From CAUPWF01 sp036656795 (GTDB taxonomy: Bacteria; Bacillota; Clostridia; Lachnospirales; Lachnospiraceae), in NCBI GenBank assembly GCA_036656795.1, contig JAVXHR010000027.1:1-25716 (forward strand): a stretch of DNA of 25,716 bases, read 5' to 3'. The position numbers and the translations under genes are program-made. The notes beneath the pieces were generated by a model. That model saw only the letters and a program-made list of their open reading frames with translations, ran no database searches and was not told the DNA's origin. Within the stretch, counting starts at the first letter, position 1; every line of letters begins with the position of its first letter. This document shows, in pieces, positions 1-8,829 of the stretch.

Positions 1-72
1 GGCGAAAGCCGTGCATGAGTGACGGAAGGTCACGATTGTACGCGGCTCAATGCAAGAGGAAGGAGAGAACAC

Positions 73-312
73 ATGCGTTTAGATAAATTCTTAAAAATAT
101 CAAGGCTAATCAAACGTCGCACGGTTGCCAATGAAGCTTGTGATGCGGGACGTGTATTGATTAATGGAGCTGTTGCGAAAGCCTCAACAAAAGTAAAAGT
201 GGGAGATACTATCGAAATTCAGCTTGGAAATCGAGCAGTAAAAGTAGAGGTGCTTGACATTCAAGATACTACGAAAAAAGAAGAGGCAAAAGAACTGTAT
301 AAATATTTGTAA
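73..312 (+). CDS. rqcP: S4-domain ribosome quality control protein RqcP (YabO/HslR family)
   Basis: A 79-residue, one-domain S4 RNA-binding protein. The N-terminus MRLDKFLKISRLIKRRTVAN and the following GRVLINGAVAKASTKVKVGD are the classic S4 alpha-L fold. In B. subtilis the orthologue (YabO, now RqcP) works with Rqc2/RqcH to add C-terminal alanine tails to nascent chains on stalled 50S subunits; that role is transferred by family and synteny. The reading frame is open further upstream to position 19, but I chose ATG 73 because AGGAAGGAGAG lies just before it and family members begin with MRLDKFL. It is followed by yabP as in Bacillus. HslR-type heat-shock proteins are close relatives, but size and neighbours favour RqcP. 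Confidence 0.93.
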   Translation: MRLDKFLKISRLIKRRTVANEACDAGRVLINGAVAKASTKVKVGDTIEIQLGNRAVKVEVLDIQDTTKKEEAKELYKYL

Positions 313-324
313 AAATATTTAAAT

Positions 325-352
325 CATAAATACAAACAACCTGTCATATAAT
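325..352 (+). promoter_or_regulatory. Candidate sigma-E-type promoter for yabP-yabQ
   Basis: CATAAAT at 325-331 and CATATAAT at 345-352 are separated by 13 bases. This resembles the sigma-E pattern (ATA-rich -35, CATAnnnT -10 about 13-15 bases apart). No good TTGACA-like -35 lies 17 bases before the TATAAT at 347-352, which argues against a normal housekeeping promoter. yabP and yabQ are mother-cell sporulation genes in Bacillus, so sigma-E control would fit. This is a motif match by eye only. Confidence 0.4.
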
Positions 353-391
353 ATTAGAAGTAGGATATTATAGAAAGGTTGAGGGAATAAG

Positions 392-676
392 ATGGAAGAA
401 CGGCAAATTACAAATACCCACAAATTAGTTGTCAATAATAGGAAGACAAGCTTGGTGACAGGTGTATTAGATGTTCTTTCTTTTGATATAAATGAGATAC
501 TCCTAGAGACAGAACAAGGAATGCTTATGGTCAAGGGAAGCGACATGCATGTGAATCGACTTAGTGTAGAAAAGGGAGAAGTAGATTTAGCCGGAAATAT
601 TGACAGTATTGCATATTCGGATATTCGCCCAAGTGGTAAGGTGGGAGAAAATTTCTTTGCAAAATTATTCAGGTAA
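392..676 (+). CDS. yabP: Sporulation protein YabP
   Basis: A 94-residue YabP/YqfC-family protein. The N-terminal THKLVVNNRKTSLVTGVLDV and the later FDINEILLETEQGMLMVKG and VNRLSVEKGEVDLAGNIDSI segments are the conserved beta-rich core of this family. In B. subtilis YabP is made in the mother cell and is needed for efficient sporulation; its biochemical activity is not known. It is soluble, with no signal peptide or membrane helix visible. The start ATG is preceded by AAAGGTTGAGGG. It lies between rqcP and yabQ, six bases before the latter, which is the Bacillus order. A candidate sigma-E promoter lies about 40 bases upstream. Confidence 0.92.
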   Translation: MEERQITNTHKLVVNNRKTSLVTGVLDVLSFDINEILLETEQGMLMVKGSDMHVNRLSVEKGEVDLAGNIDSIAYSDIRPSGKVGENFFAKLFR

Positions 677-682
677 TATCAT

Positions 683-994
683 ATGATGGGGTTAAAAGAA
701 GAATTATTGATATTCGCATGTGCAATATTGTCAGGCATAGTGATTGTTATAGGGTACAATTGTATTCGCTTATTTCGCAGAATTTTCAAACATAATATAA
801 TTGTAATTAATATTGAAGATTTTTTGTTTTGGATTGGTTCAGGAATCTATTTGTTTGTAAAAATTTACTATACAAGTGATGGTGGGATACGATGGTTCTT
901 TGTACTAGGTGTGGTATTTGGAATGGGACTTTGCGCTATTTTAACAAGATTTATAAAAAAATGGCATAAAAAGTTGTACATTAAAAAGTCTTGA
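683..994 (+). CDS. yabQ: Spore cortex biosynthesis protein YabQ
   Basis: A 103-residue, largely hydrophobic membrane protein with three likely helices at about residues 7-26, 45-65 and 70-92, followed by a basic tail rich in Lys. This matches YabQ, a mother-cell membrane protein that in B. subtilis is needed for cortex peptidoglycan formation during sporulation. The Bacillus protein is longer, so this is a short member of the family. The assignment rests on topology, the FWIGSGIYLF-type segment and its position directly after yabP, six bases downstream. AGGT about nine bases before the ATG is a weak ribosome binding site, so translation may be coupled to yabP. Confidence 0.85.
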   Translation: MMGLKEELLIFACAILSGIVIVIGYNCIRLFRRIFKHNIIVINIEDFLFWIGSGIYLFVKIYYTSDGGIRWFFVLGVVFGMGLCAILTRFIKKWHKKLYIKKS

Positions 995-1093
995 ATAATT
1001 TATAGAAACAGGATAAGATAACCGTAAGAAATAGTCGGAAAATATAAGGTGATTTGAAGCAATAGCAACAAAGAGAGTAACAAAAGGAGCAAT

Positions 1094-1420
1094 ATGGGTG
1101 GCATTAAGCAGAAAAGTCAGGTAAGACGACAAAAAAAGCGTATTCAACGCCATAAGCGAAGTATTCTTTCAATTAGTGCAGTGATACTGTTACTAGTTGT
1201 TGTTGTGTCTGTAAATGCGATGTCGCTTCGTGAAAAAAACAAAACCTATAAAGCCCAAGAGTTAGAGTTGCTAGCGCAGATAAAAGAAGAAAATGAACGT
1301 ACAGAAGAGATTGCTGAATTAAAAGAGTATGTTTCTTCAGATGAATACATAGAAGATGTTGCGAAAGAAAAACTTGGATTGGTACATGAGAATGAGATTG
1401 TATTTAAACCAGAGAAGTAA
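1094..1420 (+). CDS. divIC: Septum formation initiator DivIC/FtsB family
   Basis: A 108-residue bitopic membrane protein. A strongly basic cytoplasmic N-terminus (residues 1-24) is followed by one membrane helix at about 25-43, a Glu/Lys-rich coiled coil at about 45-82, and the family's C-terminal signature YIEDVAKEKLGLVHENEIVF. DivIC pairs with FtsL and DivIB at the division septum to activate septal peptidoglycan synthesis. The ATG has AAAGGAGC seven bases upstream. The position after yabQ is syntenic with Bacillus. In this lineage the S1-domain gene yabR, which follows divIC in Bacillus, is absent and a terminator follows instead. Confidence 0.93.
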   Translation: MGGIKQKSQVRRQKKRIQRHKRSILSISAVILLLVVVVSVNAMSLREKNKTYKAQELELLAQIKEENERTEEIAELKEYVSSDEYIEDVAKEKLGLVHENEIVFKPEK

Positions 1421-1447
1421 CATAAACAATTTGATACAATACAAATG

Positions 1448-1490
1448 ATAGTTTCAGAAGAGATAGCTCTCTACTGAAACTATTTTTATT
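1448..1490 (+). terminator. Rho-independent terminator after divIC
   Basis: ATAGTTTCAG at 1448-1457 pairs perfectly with CTGAAACTAT at 1474-1483, and the enclosed AGAGATAGCTCTCT can extend the stem. TTTTTATTT follows. It ends the yabP-yabQ-divIC unit and separates it from spoIIE. Confidence 0.85.
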
Positions 1491-1559
1491 TATTGTGAAA
1501 TAAAGATACGAAGGTGTGTAAAGCACGCTTTTGTTCTTCTGGGGAGGAGAATAGGAATC

Positions 1560-2972
1560 ATGGGAGAGTTAAAAGGGGGACAAGCATTAACAGCTAATCC
1601 ATATGTAATGCAAGTCGATAAATTTGTTCATTCATTACAACATCTATCCAATACTTTTTTAAGATTAGAAGAACCAAGTGGAGTTTTTAAAAAAGAAGAT
1701 ATGGAGGAGTTGTTTGCGAGGGTAGAGGAACGGGTATGTGCAGGTTGTGATAATCGCGAGTGGTGTCTGGGGGAACATGCAATGTATACCTATCAGATGG
1801 TATATGAGATTCTTTCGGCAGTAGAAGAATATGGAATTGAATTAAATGTGGAGACAAAACGCAAGCTTCAGAAAAAATGCATATTGGCACCACGGTTTCT
1901 ACGCGAGACATTAGAGGCATTTCAAACGGCAAAGCAAGTGTTGTTATGGAGTAATCGTATGGCACAGAACAGGGAAGGGTGTGCAGTTCAGATGGATACA
2001 TTTGCGCAGGTCATACAACATGCTACTCAGAACCTAGATGCAAGTATCTTCTCCGACGATTATCTCGAACGACGTATCAAAACAGGGTTACATAGAATGG
2101 GGATACGTCTGTTAAGCACTGTTTTTTTTGTGACGGAAGATGGAAGATATGAAGTGCATGTAACAGCAAAAACCACCAAAGGTCAGTGCATTACCACAAA
2201 GGAGGTAGCAAGAACGCTATCTTCTTGTATCGGAAGAACTATGGTTTTAACACCGGAAGAGCGACCAATTCTAGGAACGGAATATTGTACCATTGTATGT
2301 GTGGAAGGTCCAAGTTATTATACATTACAAGGGGTTGCAAAGATAGGAAAAGGCTGCAGCAATATATCGGGAGATAGTTTTTTTATGAAAAGCTTACCAG
2401 GAGGAAAAGAAGGTGTGGTTCTTTCAGATGGTATGGGGTCTGGTCCAAGGGCATCTAAGGAAAGCGCAATGGTGGTGGAGATGTTGGAAGAATTGTTAGA
2501 AGCAGGATTTCCAAAAGAAACGGCAGTTCAGATGATGAATACGGCATTGGTAATGGGGAGAGAAGAGATCTATTTTTCCACATTAGATATGAGTGTATTC
2601 AATTTGTATCAAGGAACCTGCGAATTTTTAAAAGCCGGCGCATCTACGACATTTATCAAACAGGAAGGAAAGGTGGATCGAATCAGTTCAATGAACCTTC
2701 CCATTGGAGTATTGCCACAACTTGAAGCAGAAAGTATTACAAGGCAATTAGCGGATGGTGATAGTGTGATTATGATTACAGATGGTGTGTTGGACGCGCT
2801 TCCGGTTGGAGAACAAGAAGTCTTATTATCAACCATAATTCAAGGAGCTAATATTAATAATCCAAAGGAAATGGCACATCATATTCTAGAGCAAGTGCTA
2901 GAATGGACCGGTGAAGTACCACTAGACGATATGACCGTACTGGTGGTTGGAATATGGAGTCTTGAAAAATAA
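1560..2972 (+). CDS. spoIIE: SpoIIE-type PP2C phosphatase lacking the membrane domain
   Basis: A 470-residue protein whose C-terminal half is a PP2C (SpoIIE) phosphatase: SGDSFFMKSLPGGKEGVVLS, then DGMGSG, ITDGVLDALP and a terminal LDDMTVLVVGIW. The metal-binding Asp residues are all present. The N-terminal half carries the central SpoIIE region, including a cysteine cluster CAGCDNREWC (about residues 60-69). In Bacillus SpoIIE is about 827 residues with roughly ten N-terminal membrane helices; it dephosphorylates SpoIIAA to free sigma-F in the forespore. Here no membrane helix exists: the frame starts where the Bacillus cytosolic part would begin, with GGGGAGGAG about ten bases upstream and a terminator before that. 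The gene therefore looks complete but short. Its place before tilS is syntenic. The phosphatase identity is certain; the physiological role is inferred. Confidence 0.88.
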   Translation: MGELKGGQALTANPYVMQVDKFVHSLQHLSNTFLRLEEPSGVFKKEDMEELFARVEERVCAGCDNREWCLGEHAMYTYQMVYEILSAVEEYGIELNVETKRKLQKKCILAPRFLRETLEAFQTAKQVLLWSNRMAQNREGCAVQMDTFAQVIQHATQNLDASIFSDDYLERRIKTGLHRMGIRLLSTVFFVTEDGRYEVHVTAKTTKGQCITTKEVARTLSSCIGRTMVLTPEERPILGTEYCTIVCVEGPSYYTLQGVAKIGKGCSNISGDSFFMKSLPGGKEGVVLSDGMGSGPRASKESAMVVEMLEELLEAGFPKETAVQMMNTALVMGREEIYFSTLDMSVFNLYQGTCEFLKAGASTTFIKQEGKVDRISSMNLPIGVLPQLEAESITRQLADGDSVIMITDGVLDALPVGEQEVLLSTIIQGANINNPKEMAHHILEQVLEWTGEVPLDDMTVLVVGIWSLEK

Positions 2973-3017
2973 AGAGAAATGGGATAGAATTAACAAAAGA
3001 TGTAAAGGAAAAAAATA

Positions 3018-4364
3018 ATGATAAAAAAAGTAGAAGCGTATGTTGAAAAATGGCAGATGCTTGAACAACAAGACAGAGTGATTGTAGGCGTATCAGGGGG
3101 AGCAGATTCGGTATGCCTTCTTTTGGTGCTGCTAGAGCTACAAAAGATATGGGACTATCAATTAATTGTAGTACATGTAAATCACGGATTACGAGCAGAA
3201 TATGCAAGTCGTGACGAAGCATATGTAGAGCATATGTGCCAGAAGTATAATGTGAAATATATCTCCTATCATATAGATGTAGAATCAATTGCAAAAAAGA
3301 GGAAACAATCTATAGAGGAAGCAGGTCGCGATGTTAGGCGCAGGGCTTTTTATGAAACATTGCGAAAAGAGCATGGAACCAAGATTGCTTTGGCACATCA
3401 TAAGAACGATAATGTGGAAACATTTTTTATGAATGCCTCTCGGGGAACTGGAGTAAGAGGTCTGGGAGGAATGTATCCAAAGAAAAATAAGATTATTCGT
3501 CCATTACTTTGTGTAGAAAGAACAGAAATCGAGACATATCTGGCAGAACAACGGATAGAATATTGTACAGATGAAACGAATGAGAGTGATGTTTACACAC
3601 GAAATAAAATTCGACACCATGTCATTCCGTATTTAGAACATCAAGTGAATCCTCAGACAATTTCGCATATCGAACAAACTATGGAACAATTAAGAGAAGT
3701 ACAACAATATTTAGAGCAACAAGTAGCACTGTGTTTTCAGGTGTGTGTAGATAAGAATTTACTAAAAAAAGAACCATTTTTGACAGTTCCGAAAGCATTA
3801 CAACCGTTGCTTATTCATAAAATGGTAAGTATGCAGGCGGAACAGGAAAAAGATGTTTTGGCGGTGCATATAGAAAGCATTCAAAGATTGCTAGATAATC
3901 AGGTGGGGCGCAAAATAGACTTGCCTTATGGGATTTATGTGCTTCGATGCTATGAGGGAGTCCGATTTGTTAAAAAAAATGAAACGGCAGATGTGAGAAA
4001 GGAACCAATCGTTCATTATCAAATCATAGAATATCCATCGAAAGAAAAAGAACCAATGGAAAAAGGCTACACGAAATGGTTTGATTATGATATAATTAAG
4101 AACAGTCTGGAGATACGAACAAGACAATTGGGAGATTATATCACAATTGATAAATATGGAAATACCCAGAAACTAAAGTCTTATTTTATAAATGAAAAGA
4201 TTCCACAAGAGGAGCGAGATCATATCTTCTTGGTTGCAGATGGGCATCATATTGTGTGGATTGTAGGATATCGTACAAATTATGCATATCGGGTGAGTTC
4301 ACATACGAAGAAAGTAATGGAGATAAAGATAGAAAAAGGAGACCAAAATGAAAGAAACAATTAG
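3018..4364 (+). CDS. tilS: tRNA(Ile)-lysidine synthetase TilS
   Basis: A 448-residue N-type ATP pyrophosphatase. The PP-loop VGVSGGADSVCLLL lies at about residues 23-36, followed by VVHVNHGLRAE, ALAHHKNDNVETFFMNASRG and RNKIRHHVIPYL, all TilS signatures. The C-terminal third (about 350-448), with the SLEIRTRQLGDYI and KIPQEERDHIFLV stretches, is the TilS tRNA-binding domain. TilS converts C34 of tRNA-Ile(CAU) to lysidine, so that it reads AUA, and is essential. Length agrees with Bacillus TilS. AAAGGA precedes the ATG. The 3' end overlaps hpt by 17 bases, which implies translational coupling; tilS-hpt-ftsH is the conserved Firmicute order. Confidence 0.97.
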   Translation: MIKKVEAYVEKWQMLEQQDRVIVGVSGGADSVCLLLVLLELQKIWDYQLIVVHVNHGLRAEYASRDEAYVEHMCQKYNVKYISYHIDVESIAKKRKQSIEEAGRDVRRRAFYETLRKEHGTKIALAHHKNDNVETFFMNASRGTGVRGLGGMYPKKNKIIRPLLCVERTEIETYLAEQRIEYCTDETNESDVYTRNKIRHHVIPYLEHQVNPQTISHIEQTMEQLREVQQYLEQQVALCFQVCVDKNLLKKEPFLTVPKALQPLLIHKMVSMQAEQEKDVLAVHIESIQRLLDNQVGRKIDLPYGIYVLRCYEGVRFVKKNETADVRKEPIVHYQIIEYPSKEKEPMEKGYTKWFDYDIIKNSLEIRTRQLGDYITIDKYGNTQKLKSYFINEKIPQEERDHIFLVADGHHIVWIVGYRTNYAYRVSSHTKKVMEIKIEKGDQNERNN

Positions 4365-4875
4365 AGTACTGATATCAGAGGAAGATGTAATTGAAAGAAT
4401 CAAAGTATTGGCAAAAAAAATTAGCGAAGATTATGCGGGAAAAGAGGTACACCTTATCTGTGTGTTGAAAGGAGGCGTATTTTTTATGTGTGAATTGGCA
4501 AAACATATCACGTTGCCAGTATCGATGGATTTTATGAGTGTCAGCAGCTATGGAGATGGAACATCTTCTAGTGGCGTTGTAAAGATAGCAAAAGATTTAG
4601 ATGAACCGTTAGAGGGGAAAGATGTAATTGTAGTAGAGGATATTATTGATTCCGGACGAACGCTTTCCTATCTACTGGATATCTTAGAAAAACGAGGACC
4701 TAAAAGTATGGGTCTATGTACATTGTTGGACAAACCGGATAGACGTATACGTCATGTACAGGTGGACTATGTTGGATTTGAAATTCCGGACGAATTTGTA
4801 GTTGGATATGGATTAGATTACGCACAAAAATATAGAAATCTACCATACATCGGAGTTGTAGAGGGTGTTGAGTAG
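4348..4875 (+). CDS. hpt: Hypoxanthine-guanine phosphoribosyltransferase
   Basis: A 175-residue type I phosphoribosyltransferase. The PRPP-binding loop is VIVVEDIIDSGRTLSYLL at about residues 93-110, preceded by LICVLKGGVFFMCELA and followed by KPDRR and the purine-contacting region VDYVGFEIPDEFVVGYGLDY. It salvages hypoxanthine and guanine to IMP and GMP. The ribosome binding site AAAGGAG sits inside the end of tilS, with which it overlaps by 17 bases. In Bacillus HprT also forms a regulatory complex with TilS that activates ftsH; the shared arrangement would allow this here, but nothing in the sequence tests it. Confidence 0.96.
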   Translation: MKETIRVLISEEDVIERIKVLAKKISEDYAGKEVHLICVLKGGVFFMCELAKHITLPVSMDFMSVSSYGDGTSSSGVVKIAKDLDEPLEGKDVIVVEDIIDSGRTLSYLLDILEKRGPKSMGLCTLLDKPDRRIRHVQVDYVGFEIPDEFVVGYGLDYAQKYRNLPYIGVVEGVE

Positions 4876-4889
4876 AAAGGAGTAGTATC

Positions 4890-6737
4890 TTGAATAAGAA
4901 AAGTAGAGGGATTGGAAGTTTCGCATTTCCACTGTTCATGTTAATTATTGTACTTGCCATGTTTTGGTTTACAAATTTAGAACAGGAGAAACAACGAGAG
5001 TATACCTATCAAGAGTTTCAAAAAGCAGTAGATGCAGATAAAGTATTTAGTGTTACAGTACAGCAAAACAAAGCGGTACCAACAGGAACAGCAGAGATTC
5101 GACTAAGAGGCGAAGATGCAGGAACAGATGCAAAGACGTTGAATGTATCAGATGTAAATAAGTTACAAGAATATATGCAAAAAAATAAAATATCCTATGA
5201 AATACTCGACGTGCCACAAGAGAGCTGGCTTGCGACGACTTTATTGCCAATGTTGTTAATGCTTGGTGGTGTGTTGTTAATATTTATGTTAATGAATCGA
5301 CAAGGTGGTGGAGCAGGGGCTAAGGCAATGAGTTTTGGAAAAAGCCGAGCAAAGCTTAGTACAGATGAAGACAAAAAAGTGACATTTGCCCAGGTAGCAG
5401 GATTGCAAGAAGAAAAAGAAGATTTGGAAGAAATTGTGGATTTTTTAAAACTTCCAAAAAAATATATTCAAGTTGGAGCGAGAATTCCCAAAGGAGTTTT
5501 GTTGGTCGGACCTCCGGGAACAGGAAAGACATTACTTGCAAAAGCAGTTGCAGGAGAAGCGGGAGTGCCATTTTTTACAATATCCGGTTCTGACTTTGTG
5601 GAAATGTTTGTTGGAGTTGGAGCTTCTCGTGTACGTGATTTGTTCGAAGAAGCAAAGAAGAATGCGCCATGTATTATCTTTATTGATGAGATTGATGCAG
5701 TTGCAAGACGTCGTGGAACCGGTATGGGTGGTGGACACGATGAAAGGGAACAGACATTGAATCAGCTGTTGGTTGAAATGGACGGATTCGGTGTAAATGA
5801 AGGAATTATTGTGATGTCGGCAACAAACCGAGTAGATATCTTAGATCCGGCAATTCTTCGTCCGGGACGTTTTGATAGAAAAGTTATGGTAGGAAGACCT
5901 GACGTAAAGGGTAGAGAAGAGATATTACATGTCCATGCAAAAGGAAAACCACTGGGAGATGATGTGGATTTAAAACAAATTGCACAGACCACAGCCGGAT
6001 TTACAGGGGCAGACCTGGAAAACTTATTAAATGAAGCAGCTATTGTTGCGGCAAAAGATGATCGTGTGTACTTACAGCAGGCAGATATTCGTCATGCATT
6101 TGTAAAAGTTGGAATCGGAACGGAGAAAAAAAGCCGGATCATTTCCGATAGAGAAAAGAAAATTACAGCATATCATGAAGCGGGACATGCAATTTTATTC
6201 CATGTATTACCCGATGTTGGACCGGTTTATAGTGTGTCAATTATTCCAACAGGAGAAGGAGCGGCAGGATATACCATGCCACTTCCGGAGAAGGATGATA
6301 TTTTCAACACGAAGGGAAAGATGTTACAAGATATTACCGTTGCACTTGGTGGACGTGTGGCAGAGGAAGAAGTGCTTGATGATATTACGACAGGGGCATC
6401 ACAAGATATCAAGCAGGCAACAAGTCTTGCGAAATCAATGGTAACAAAATTTGGAATGTCAGAAACACTTGGGCTTATTAATTATGACAATGATACCGAT
6501 GAGGTATTTATAGGACGTGATTTTGGTCATACTTCACGTGGATATGGGGAAGCAGTAGCCAGCACCATTGACCAAGAAGTGAAATGTTTAATTGATGAGT
6601 GTTATAAGAGGGCTAGAAGGATTATCCGAAAATACGATAGTATATTGCATCAATGTGCCAATTTACTATTGGAAAAAGAAAAAATTACACGGGAAGAATT
6701 CGAGGAATTATTCGAAGGTGAAGTATCTGAGGCGTAA
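4890..6737 (+). CDS. ftsH: ATP-dependent zinc metalloprotease FtsH
   Basis: A 615-residue membrane AAA+ protease. Helix 1 is at about residues 10-28, a short extracytoplasmic domain follows, and helix 2 is at about 110-135. The AAA module has Walker A GPPGTGKT near residue 208, Walker B IIFIDEIDAV, the second region of homology (SATNRVDILDPAILRPGRFD) and the zinc site HEAGH near residue 429. It degrades misfolded and regulatory membrane proteins. The start is a TTG: it is placed ideally after GAAAGGAG, and no upstream in-frame ATG fits. It lies 14 bases after hpt. All catalytic motifs are intact. The short C-terminal tail is normal for clostridial FtsH. Confidence 0.97.
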   Translation: MNKKSRGIGSFAFPLFMLIIVLAMFWFTNLEQEKQREYTYQEFQKAVDADKVFSVTVQQNKAVPTGTAEIRLRGEDAGTDAKTLNVSDVNKLQEYMQKNKISYEILDVPQESWLATTLLPMLLMLGGVLLIFMLMNRQGGGAGAKAMSFGKSRAKLSTDEDKKVTFAQVAGLQEEKEDLEEIVDFLKLPKKYIQVGARIPKGVLLVGPPGTGKTLLAKAVAGEAGVPFFTISGSDFVEMFVGVGASRVRDLFEEAKKNAPCIIFIDEIDAVARRRGTGMGGGHDEREQTLNQLLVEMDGFGVNEGIIVMSATNRVDILDPAILRPGRFDRKVMVGRPDVKGREEILHVHAKGKPLGDDVDLKQIAQTTAGFTGADLENLLNEAAIVAAKDDRVYLQQADIRHAFVKVGIGTEKKSRIISDREKKITAYHEAGHAILFHVLPDVGPVYSVSIIPTGEGAAGYTMPLPEKDDIFNTKGKMLQDITVALGGRVAEEEVLDDITTGASQDIKQATSLAKSMVTKFGMSETLGLINYDNDTDEVFIGRDFGHTSRGYGEAVASTIDQEVKCLIDECYKRARRIIRKYDSILHQCANLLLEKEKITREEFEELFEGEVSEA

Positions 6738-6756
6738 GTAAAGAGAGGATATCTAT

Positions 6757-8802
6757 ATGAACCCACAAGCATTATTTTGTGATGGGACTGCTAGTTATGT
6801 ATTGCCATCAGAACCAGAAATAAATCAGAGAGTTATATTACGATTTCGCACAGCAAAGAACGATGTGGATTATATATGCCTACTGGTAGGGGAAGAATCT
6901 AAATTGATGATAAAAGAAGCGACTCATGGAGCCTTTGATTATTATGAGGTTTCATGGGAATTAAAGACGCAGTTGTTTTGCTATAGCTTTGAAGTTCATA
7001 GTGGAGATGAAGTGTGTTTTTATAATCGTTGTGGAGTAGCAAAAGAGATTGTGCCATTTTATGATTTTAAGATTAGACCTGGATTCTCCACGCCTGAGTG
7101 GGCAAAGGGTGCAGTGATGTATCAGATATTTGTGGATCGGTTTTATAATGGAGATATCAGTAACGATGTGGAAGATCGGGAATATATCTACATTGGCGAA
7201 GCGTGTAAAAAAGTAACAGATTGGGAAAAATATCCTGATACCATGGGCGTAAGAGAATTCTATGGAGGAGATCTTCAAGGAGTATTGGAAAAGTTAGATT
7301 ATCTACAAGAGTTAGGGGTTGAAGTTATATATTTTAACCCACTTTTTGTGTCCCCATCAAATCACAAATATGATATACAAGATTACGATTATATCGATCC
7401 TCATTATGGAAAAATTGTGGCAGATGGAGGTGAGCTTCTTCCGGATGGTGCAACAGACAATGTACGTGCGACAAAATATCAAAAGCGAACGACAGATAAA
7501 GCAAATCTGGAGGCGAGCAATCAGTTATTAATCGATTTAATTGAAGAAATGCATCAAAGAGGAATGAAAGTCATCTTAGACGGAGTCTTTAATCATTGTG
7601 GTTCTTATAATAAATGGATGGACAGAGAACGATTATATGAAAGTCAAGAAGGCTATCAACAGGGGGCGTTTGTTTCTTTTGATAGTCCTTATAAAAGTTT
7701 TTTTCGATTTGAGAAAGAAGAATTGGAACAATGGCCGTATAACGCGAATTACGATGGTTGGTGGGGGCATAACACTTTGCCTAAGTTGAATTATGAAGGT
7801 TCTACGAAGTTGGAAGATTATATTCTGGAGATTGCCAGAAAATGGGTGTCCCCTCCATTTAATGCAGATGGGTGGCGCTTGGACGTGGCAGCAGACTTAG
7901 GACATAGCAATGAATACAACCATATATTCTGGGAAAAATTCCGAACAGTTGTAAAGAATGCAAATCCTGAGGCATTGATTTTGGCGGAACATTATGGAGA
8001 TCCAAGTGAATGGCTGCAAGGAAATGAATGGGATACGGTTATGAATTATGATGCATTTATGGAACCAGTGACTTGGTTTTTGACAGGCATGGAAAAACAC
8101 AGTGATGAAAGCAGAGCTGATTTATGTGGAAATGCAGATTATTTTGTTGGAGCAATTCTTCATCATATGACAAATATGTTAACGCCATCATTACAGGTAG
8201 CAATGAATGAATTATCTAATCATGATCATTCCAGATTTTTGACAAGAACAAATCATATGGTAGGAAGAGTAGATAAATTAGGACCACAGGCAGCAAGTAG
8301 ATATGTTAGCGAAGCAATTCTGCGAGAAGCAGTTGTTATACAGATGACGTGGGTAGGGGCGCCAACAATATATTATGGAGATGAAGTCGGGGTCTGCGGA
8401 TTTACGGATCCGGATAATCGAAGAACTTTTCCTTGGGGAAAAGAGAACTTGGGATTATTGGAATTTCACAAAGACATCATTCGGATTCATAAACAATATG
8501 AATCGCTAAGGACAGGCTCTTTAAGAATACTTTATTATCGGGAAAACATTGTGTCGTATAGTCGTTTTATTGGAGGCGAGCAGATTGTAATTATCTTGAA
8601 TAATGCCGATACACTGAAGCAGGTATTAGTGCCAGTATGGAAAGCGGAAGTTCCAATGCAGGGTTCTATGCGACGGTTGTTATACACCTATGAAGATGGA
8701 TATACAACGGAATATGAGGAATACGTAGTGGAGCATGGAGAGATGGTGGTCAATATGGGCAGCCATTCTGCACTTATTTTAAAAACTGTTTATGCGGCAT
8801 AG
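6757..8802 (+). CDS. GH13 alpha-glucan hydrolase (neopullulanase/cyclomaltodextrinase-like)
   Basis: A 681-residue glycoside hydrolase family 13 enzyme. Residues 1-115 form a beta-rich N-terminal domain like those of neopullulanase-type enzymes, then the barrel begins at WAKGAVMYQIFVDRF. The catalytic residues are visible: nucleophile D376 in DGWRLDVAADLG, acid/base E411 in LILAEHYG and D490 in LSNHDHSRF. YFNPLFVSPSNHKYDIQDYD is the usual region I area. A C-terminal beta domain follows from about residue 590. There is no signal peptide, so it should act in the cytoplasm on maltodextrin, cyclodextrin or glycogen fragments; the exact bond and product cannot be read from sequence. AGAGAGGAT precedes the ATG, and it follows ftsH by 19 bases, so it may be co-transcribed. 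Confidence 0.9.
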   Translation: MNPQALFCDGTASYVLPSEPEINQRVILRFRTAKNDVDYICLLVGEESKLMIKEATHGAFDYYEVSWELKTQLFCYSFEVHSGDEVCFYNRCGVAKEIVPFYDFKIRPGFSTPEWAKGAVMYQIFVDRFYNGDISNDVEDREYIYIGEACKKVTDWEKYPDTMGVREFYGGDLQGVLEKLDYLQELGVEVIYFNPLFVSPSNHKYDIQDYDYIDPHYGKIVADGGELLPDGATDNVRATKYQKRTTDKANLEASNQLLIDLIEEMHQRGMKVILDGVFNHCGSYNKWMDRERLYESQEGYQQGAFVSFDSPYKSFFRFEKEELEQWPYNANYDGWWGHNTLPKLNYEGSTKLEDYILEIARKWVSPPFNADGWRLDVAADLGHSNEYNHIFWEKFRTVVKNANPEALILAEHYGDPSEWLQGNEWDTVMNYDAFMEPVTWFLTGMEKHSDESRADLCGNADYFVGAILHHMTNMLTPSLQVAMNELSNHDHSRFLTRTNHMVGRVDKLGPQAASRYVSEAILREAVVIQMTWVGAPTIYYGDEVGVCGFTDPDNRRTFPWGKENLGLLEFHKDIIRIHKQYESLRTGSLRILYYRENIVSYSRFIGGEQIVIILNNADTLKQVLVPVWKAEVPMQGSMRRLLYTYEDGYTTEYEEYVVEHGEMVVNMGSHSALILKTVYAA

Positions 8803-8829
8803 AGGGACACGAAGGAAAAGGAGACGAGT

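Noticed and set aside
1..22. Possible end of an upstream gene (a frame reading AKAVHE then TGA at 20-22).
   Set aside because: Only six codons are visible, which is too few to identify a protein or even to confirm that the frame is real.
19..72. Upstream extension of the rqcP reading frame.
   Set aside because: The extra 18 residues are not part of the S4 family, and the strong ribosome binding site is just before ATG 73.
1421..1559. Spo0A box or sigma-H promoter before spoIIE.
   Set aside because: TTGTGAAAT near 1493 is one base short of a Spo0A core, and no convincing -35/-10 pair is seen.
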